DNA from: Gentiana macrophylla
Taxonomy: Eukaryota > Streptophyta > Magnoliopsida > Gentianales > Gentianaceae
Direction of reading: 5' to 3'
DNA: 64,000 nt
NCBI GenBank assembly: GCA_026214975.1
Contig: CM047809.1
Span: 23,295,460-23,359,459, forward strand
Shown here one piece after another: positions 57,940-64,000 of the stretch. Below the pieces are notes generated by a model. The model ran no database searches. It was given only the letters and a program-made list of their open reading frames with translations, and had not been told where the DNA came from. A program made the translations under genes and the position numbers. Each line of letters opens with the position of its first letter. Position 1 is the first letter of the stretch.

Positions 57940-59025
57940 TTCTTTTTGAATTCAAAGATGTGCTAATGCCCAAATTTAATACTTTCCAAAGTTAAGTAAA
58001 TTGCATTAATGCCTGGATTTAAAAAATAAATAAATAAATCAATTTGAAACCTTTTTTTTAATTCAATAAAATGTGTTAGTGGGTGAATTTAATGCTTTCC
58101 TAGGTAATGTAAATTGCATTAATACTTCCATTTAAAAATAAAAATAAATAAATACATTAATACCTGAAGTTGAAAAAGAAAAAAATTAATTGCATTAATA
58201 CCCCATTTTGTTGCTGTACAGTTTCACATGCAACCAATGAAAATGTGTTTTCTTTTAATTCAAAGAAAATGAGTTAATACCCTTAATGATTTTCGAAATA
58301 GAATAAATTACATTAATACTTAATTCTGAGAAAGAAAATAAATAATTACATTAATACCTCAATTTGAAAAATAATAATGAATCATTATAGCCAGGCGCAC
58401 TCATGCTGTATTGATGTATTTTTCTGCATTATATTTTAATTTTTAGTGTATAGATAGGCGTTTGACCGATTATACTGGACTGTTTACAATCATTTTAATG
58501 ATGTACATATGACGATAATACTTTTAATCAAATTTTATTGTATATTTATATTTTAAACTTTTTTACATAAGAATTAACATTTTTAGTGAAATCATCATGT
58601 GAGTAAATTGTTGCTCCAGCTTTTTGTGAGCTTGAAATCTTGCTTTTGCGCTTGGATGTTTTTTTTGTTTAAAACATTGTTGTTATACGAAGTCATTTAT
58701 GTAAATGTTTGCAATTTCATGGGTAAGGTGGTGAATGAGATGTAAGGTAGATCTGGGATAGGGGTGTATGATAGTGTGGCCTCACACATTAGATAGGCAT
58801 GAGCACAAATGTGCTTTCTTCCCCCTTTTATGCTAGATATTAAATTTTCTTAAAGCTTATATTAGATGGAAAAACAAAATGAAGACTTGACAGTGAGGCA
58901 AAATCAATGAATAATTATACAATTTGTAGTAGTATATTTATTTTATTTTTATGATACATTGTTTCATTTTTACACCACTTTGTAATTTCTCATACTCGTG
59001 CATGATGCACGAGGTTTTAGGCTAG
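57940..59025 (+). mobile_element. Second Helitron 3' terminus and flanking AT-rich DNA
   Basis: It ends with CTCGTGCATGATGCACGAG, a perfect 8-bp stem with a 3-base loop, then GTTTTAGGCTAG|T. Its tail (TTAGGCTAG) matches the one at 57939. Its 5' partner could be 54751 or 55306, making 55964-57939 a nested insertion. The body has recurrent TTGCATTAATAC phrases. Confidence 0.5.
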
Positions 59026-59180
59026 TAACATAGATATTTTAAAACCATTGTACATTTCAAGAGTAGATATACACAAATAGATAAAAGAAATGCATGAATT
59101 ATAATTATCATTGCCTAATACTAATATTTTAAACTTATCGACTCATATTTTATATTATTAAAAACAAAATTCTTGATATA

Positions 59181-59446
59181 CTCGCTCTGTCCTAAAAATG
59201 TAAGTCTATTTGGGGTTTTCATACAAATTAAGAAAGATGGTTAAATTGGTTATATGTCAATAATTTTGATTAATAAATCTAAAATAACATTTCATTGTCA
59301 TCAATGTAAAATAGTGGAAAGTGAGTGGATAAATAATAAATGAGAGGTAAAAGGAGAAAAATATAATAAATGCCTCTTGGGTTAATAGAATTATATTATG
59401 AGACAAAACAAAAAACTAAATAGACTTATATTTTGGGACGAGAATG
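59181..59446. mobile_element. Stowaway-type MITE (Tc1/mariner)
   Basis: A 266-bp element with terminal inverted repeats CTCGCTCTGTCCTAAAAATG / CATTCTCGTCCCAAAATATA (second written complemented), continuing through AAGTCTATTT. It is flanked by TA on both sides. The ends fit the Stowaway consensus CTCCCTC.GTCCC.AAA. Confidence 0.85.
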
Positions 59447-59894
59447 TAGAATATAAAAGAATTATATGCATTGCATTTGTGAAACATTAAATATCAATAT
59501 TCAAGATCCATTTATACTGGAAGTTGAAACATTGCTCAAATAAGTTGAGTATATGATATAATACAATAATTCATATCCCTTCACCTTTTGTTTTTCTAGT
59601 GATTTTATTATTATAACATTTTAAAAAGTATATCACTTTATTAATGACTACTAAAAAATTGTTAATTGATTCGATCATATTATGTGACATGATAAAATAG
59701 GGGTGACTTTTTTATTTAAAAAATGAGGCAAATAAAATACATTCTATGTATACTATTGTATTTTTCTAGACCTATTGCGGCGACAATCCCCCTGACCGTG
59801 TGCGTATGTCCCTGCACTTGTGCTCTAATGTTGTCAATAACTAGTTATATCTTTTTAAGTGTTATGGTCTGCGTGTTTAGATAGTGATAAATTT
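59447..59894. other. No gene recognised
   Basis: AT-rich sequence without terminal repeats or coding signal. Confidence 0.5.
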
Positions 59895-60548
59895 TGATAG
59901 TGTAATAATAATCAATTTCGTTGTTTTCATTCATCAATCCATCACATATTATGCATCATAAGAGGTAGCCCTAGCTCGCGTATAATTCCCTAATCACCTT
60001 TAATGAACAAGCCGACATATGTAATAATAATTATAACAATAGTAATAATCTGCAATACCCCCTCAAGTGGGAGCGTGGAGATCTCGAACGTCTACTTGCG
60101 CAATAGAAAATCGAACTGCTGTTTTCCCAAAGCCTTGGTGAAAATATCCGCCAGTTGGGACCGCGTAGGAATGTAGGTCGGAGCAATAAGACCCTGTGTA
60201 ATCGCATCTCAAACAAAATGGCAGTCGGCCTCAATGTGTTTCGTCCTCTGATGAAACATAGGATTCTGAGCAATGTATAAGGCCGATTGACTATCACAAT
60301 GAAGGGAAATTCCGGAAGGAATAAGAACGCCCAAATCTGAGAGAAGCTGCCGAAGCTATTTCAATTCACAAGTAATCGACGCTATAGAGCGGTATTCCGC
60401 TTCAGCCGAAGAGCGAGAGACCGTATTTCTTTCTTCGTCTTCCACGATACTGGGGAAGTCCCAAGTACACTGAACCACCCACTCAGGGACCGGCGAGTAA
60501 TGGGACAACTGGCCCAATCCGAGTCGCACCAACCTTCCAAGCGCAAAG
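59895..60548 (-). pseudogene. 3' end of a Copia element: RNase H and short LTR
   Basis: Minus-strand translation gives GWCDSDWASCPITRRSLSGW, SRSSAEAEYRSIAS, LHCDSQSALYIAQNPMFHQR, THIEADCHFV-like and SQLADIFTKALGKQQFD, the complete Copia RNase H tail with two stops. A G-run (GAGGGGGTAT) at about 60055-60064 is the polypurine tract, and 59895-60054 (TGCAGATT to CTATCA, minus sense) is the probable 3' LTR. The element is cut at 60548 by another LTR. Confidence 0.7.
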
Positions 60549-61390
60549 TGTTAGGAAATCTATGCGGGAACGCAACGGAATTTAAAATTTATTTCCTAGT
60601 TACAAGGATCGACTTCGTTTAAACAACAAGCATAAAAGAAGTAGACAATTAATATACCTTGCTTGATTTAAAAGATCGACGCTTAGACCGTCTATGGAGA
60701 GTAGTAGTGAACGGAGCCGCCTAAGCGTTCGGCCTCTACCGCTAGTCCACACGAACAACCTGCCGGAATACACCATTGGATTGCTACTAGAAAAACTCGG
60801 TTGTTAGACCGACATTTTCTCTCTCTCAAAACTCTCTTTAAAAGATATTCTCTATTTTTCACATGAACTATTAGTCTCTTGGAATTGCGATGTACAATAC
60901 CCACTACATATATATAGTAGATGGTGCGCCCCTATTAGTCCCAATCTGATTGGGAGAAGCTTCCTAGTGGATTGAGGAGAAAGAAAATATTTTTCTAATA
61001 ACATTGGGAAAATACCTTTAATTGATTTATCTCATTTAATTTAATATCTTATATTAAATAAATCCAAGATATTGTCAATATCTAATATTGATTATCTTTA
61101 TCATATTACCATAAATCAATTTTCCATAAATCTATTAATATCCAATAGTAATATATGATAATATCATCAATTAAATTACACAATCAAAATGTATCTTATA
61201 CACTTCAAATTTGCTCCTCATATTGTCATTCATTGGCTTCCGGAATATTCTTAATTAATATAATGTTATGATTAATTAATTTGCAAAATCCATGTGTATC
61301 AATATACACAATAAATTTCGACATACATATACATTATATGTATATTTAATTAATCAATATAATTAATATATTGTATTATATTTAGGAAAA
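60549..61390 (-). mobile_element. LTR of a further retroelement, minus orientation
   Basis: It starts (plus sense) TGTTAGGAAATCTATGCGGG, which minus-sense is the CCTAACA end common in Copia LTRs. A TATA box (CTATATATATG, minus sense, near 60908) is present. The far end is lost in AT-rich sequence and no target repeat was found, so the right edge is approximate. Confidence 0.5.
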
Positions 61391-62499
61391 ATTAGGTATA
61401 AATCCACCTTTTATGCGTTTATTGAGTTCTAATCCACACAACATTTTTCAGTTGCAATAAGGACAAATTTATGGGTTTTGACTATTTTTCCCTTATTATT
61501 ACAAGTTAGTCGATTCCGTTCTTCGCTTCTCCAAAACAAAATTTAACGCGAGACCTCCTTATTCCTCGACGAGGCTACTCCGATTGTTGCCAAACTCACC
61601 GGAAAACAGATCGTTTTGAAAAGATCTGTAGTTGGAGTACTCCTCAAACTCTCGTTGTCCGATTCGGAGTTCATTCTTAGTACTTTGATGAACTCTGCTT
61701 CTTCGATCCGGTAATTTTAAGCTCGTGGAAGTCCGGAACCTGCTGTTGATGCAGTTCAGAAGCTCATTGCTAATGGGTACCTGCATACAATTGTTAGTGA
61801 ATTTTCTCATTTTGGTTGGGATCATCAGAAAAAAATTCATGAACAACATATTAAATATAGGTATGATCATAATTGTTGCCGGGTAAGAACAGGTAAATTT
61901 CCTCTCCCACAAGGAATCCATGAGATAGTGGAGCCTTCATCAAACAGGTAAAACTAGACTGAAATGCTTAACCCCATCTTTCATTATTAGTTTTACTCTC
62001 AATATTTGGCTCTCATTGTCATCTGGAATCAATTGTGTCAATTGGCAACACTTCTATCACTGCATTTGCGGATCTGCAGCTCCATACATTTATCACAGAT
62101 TACACATATATCATCCAAGGAAATATACAGACATTGATCAACTATATAGCTAGTGAGTTTCGATCAATAACGGTTGTACATGATGGTTATATCAAATTTA
62201 TGTATTTAGAGTTGTTGCGCATGTATTGTGTTCCATTAGGCATCAAAATCAGGCTTCCTTGCTTCAATACTAGCTTTTGATACTTTCCGGACTGTGTCCT
62301 CTCTCTGCCATGTCTCTCTGCATATTCGTAATCCACCTGATATCTTTTTCATTAAATCAAGATTAAAACACCACTGTTTAAAATCTGCATCTTCAATTAA
62401 TCATTTAGACAGTTTTAATGAATCCTTCACATTCTATGCTCCAAATCTTTCATTATCTCTTTGTTGCACTTGAATCAATTGATCATGAACTTCACATTC
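61391..62499. other. Unassigned; gene-fragment-like stretches
   Basis: A plus-strand frame at about 61561-61700 (PIVAKLTGKQIVLKRSVVGV and on) and ORF 62035-62280 look coding-like, but I recognise no family. The long minus frame 61559-61921 is probably a shadow. Confidence 0.3.
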
Positions 62500-62628
62500 T
62501 ATGCTCCAGCTGCAAGTGCTAATGGAGGTATTTTTCTTCTTTTATTCAGGTGCTCGCTAGCGACAACCCAAAATATGGTTATAACGTTGCAACAGGAAAC
62601 TATAAAGACTTGATGGCAGCTGGAAAAT
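62500..62628 (+). pseudogene. Chaperonin-60 beta exon fragment
   Basis: After a TTTATTCAG acceptor-like site, 62550-62625 reads VLASDNPKYGYNVATGNYKD then LMAAGK and a stop. This is the conserved segment near the C-terminus of plastid CPN60 beta, where VLS.DN.K.GYNAATGKYEDLMAAG is usual. The preceding AASANG (62510) may be the damaged end of the previous exon. The following exon is absent and a stop follows at once, so it is a fragment. Confidence 0.7.
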
Positions 62629-62845
62629 AAGAATGTGTTGTTCTGGTCCATTCTCATAGTCGGTGGAAAATGGCATATACGATTCAGGTTCAGGCCACAC
62701 AAATAATTATCAAAATGTGTCTATTCTTGGGTAAATAATGCTTCTTGGGTGCTGTAAATGCCTAATACTATGTTACTGATACCGTTAATATCACAATGTA
62801 TTGTTAGAAAAAGGTGTTATTGCAGGTGGTTTTGGCCCAGGTGAT

Positions 62846-64000
62846 TGATAACGCTCTAAATGGTACCAATAATTATACATATATTCACCCCGAATTCTGC
62901 TCAAGAGAGGATATATAGGCTCGTTAGTATATGGAATATATGTTAAATGCTATGTGAGTGTTTCCAGGATCGTAATTCTACATCTACGCTATTTTCCCGA
63001 GGTTTTGGTACTGTTTTGTCTCGTTTTGTGTGTTTTATAGGATGTACCGGATCTGGAGCATTGGAGAGTGGATCTGGACTGAAAGAAGTACATTGGGCCG
63101 AGTGATTAAAGTCAAAGAAGAAACCTGCTGAAGAAAGAGAGGAAAAGTAGGCCCGGTAACTCGGAGGCTAGGCCCGGTAAACCGGCGTCTTGTTGGACAT
63201 GAAATTGATTTTGCTGCATTATCTAGGTCGGTTAGGGTTTTAGAGAATCTTAAGTCGGTCATTCTATCTATATAAGACCGCATTAGCTGATTATTGTATA
63301 AGCACTCAATTATATTCAATTTTATTATACAAATTTGATGAAATAAAGTTTTCTTAAGCTTTGGAGAGTTGTTTTCGATTTCCTCCCTTCTTCCATCAAC
63401 TCTAGCTTGAGTAGATCGAGTTAGATCTCCATTGTTGAAGGTATGAAGCTTTGAACGTTCCTTTATTGTCTTCAATATGGTAGATCTGTTCGTATTTATT
63501 TGTTTTAGTTAATCTGCATGTTTAACAACCCCATAATTTACTTATTTTAATCGTACTGAGCAATGTAGATCCAGAAATTAGGAAAAACCGCCCCCGGTAA
63601 CCCGGCGGTCTATACCGGTTTACCGGGGCATGTTTTAGAAAATCTAAACTGGGATTCACTACAGCTACTTTGATCGACAGGTTTAATTAACAATAGGTTA
63701 GATCTGACCAATCTGCTTATTGTAATCGTAAATTAACATGAAAAACTGTTAGTGAAGTGTTAATTAGGACATAGTCTAGAATGGACCATAGGAACGTGCT
63801 GGTCAATGTCGACAGCTGTCTAGGCAAGTTAGCGGTATGAGTTAGCGCTCAATATCAACAGTTCTAGTTCTTTATACGTATGAGCTATTACGGACCAATT
63901 AAGGAAGGTAGCTTGCATATAGATTGTCTACTGCCATTGTCGGAGTAGATTGGGTTAGGAATTGCACCCGTAGCTGATGATAATGATAATTAAAATGAAA
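62846..64000 (+). mobile_element. Tat/Athila-like LTR, truncated by the window edge
   Basis: It begins TGATAACGCTC. A TATA box at 63269 is followed by AATAAAG (about 63341). ATTGCACCCGTAGCTGATGAT near 63961 recurs at about 28230. GC-rich motifs built on CCGGTAAACCGG and CCCGGTAAC flank the TATA box (63150-63187 and 63590-63628). The start is inferred from the TG and from the change in composition. The internal region would lie right of the window. Confidence 0.6.
63269..63276 (+). promoter_or_regulatory. TATA box of the right-edge LTR
   Basis: TATATAAG, about 425 bases from the LTR start, with AATAAAG 70 bases on. Confidence 0.5.

Noticed and set aside
61559..61921. 120-codon minus-strand frame
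   Set aside because: Composition looks antisense, and the plus strand has the more coding-like reading (PIVAKLTGKQIVLKRS); no homology recognised.

Overview
This window is plant nuclear DNA, most likely from a eudicot with a repeat-rich genome. It is AT-rich. The one long host gene has ten exons with GT-AG introns, and almost everything else belongs to plant transposable elements (Ty1/copia, Ty3/gypsy, LINE, SINE, Helitron, MITE). No bacterial operon, CRISPR array, rRNA gene or intact tRNA gene was seen.

Only two host genes are supported. The first is a minus-strand XBAT32-type ankyrin-repeat/RING E3 ubiquitin ligase (19216-22054), whose exons add up to 508 codons with every splice phase matching. 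The second is a small two-exon minus-strand gene for a 73-residue protein with one predicted membrane segment (48188-48512).

Layout. 1-3878 is the 3' end of a Tat/Athila-like gypsy element (+) that enters from outside the window. 3879-17361 is a nest: a LINE ORF2 tail is split by a solo LTR (4688-17287, repeat CAATA); that LTR is split by a Sirevirus-derived element without pol (5542-15831, repeat GTAAT); and that element is split by a further LTR-like insert (about 9497-11078). 17362-24070 is host gene space around XBAT32. 24075-34740 holds decayed LTR elements: a copia-type LTR, a gypsy gag/protease remnant, a gypsy-type ORF split by a solo LTR (29918-30493), and a minus-strand Copia pol. 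Upstream of that pol, in the gag position, lies an intact ORF fusing the N-terminus of splicing factor SLU7 to a mitochondrial acyl carrier protein.

35436-46813 is a TIR DNA transposon with an 8-bp target duplication. It carries a B3-domain (VRN1/REM-like) pseudogene that still has its introns, and it is interrupted by a non-coding Tat-like LTR element (37746-45331, repeat CTTGT). 49231-54331 is a roughly 375-bp MITE of the same TIR type, interrupted by a complete but decayed Copia element (49506-54226, repeat GTTTC). 54430-59025 is SINE and Helitron territory, with a SINE whose empty site is preserved in the neighbouring repeat unit. 59181-64000 has a Stowaway MITE, a Copia 3' end, a further LTR, a CPN60 exon fragment and a Tat-like LTR running off the right edge.

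Two patterns cut across features. Differences between LTR pairs are dominated by CTG/CAG versus CG swaps, which looks like a consensus error at methylated CHG sites. Three Tat-type LTRs also each place family-specific GC-rich palindromes on both sides of the TATA box.
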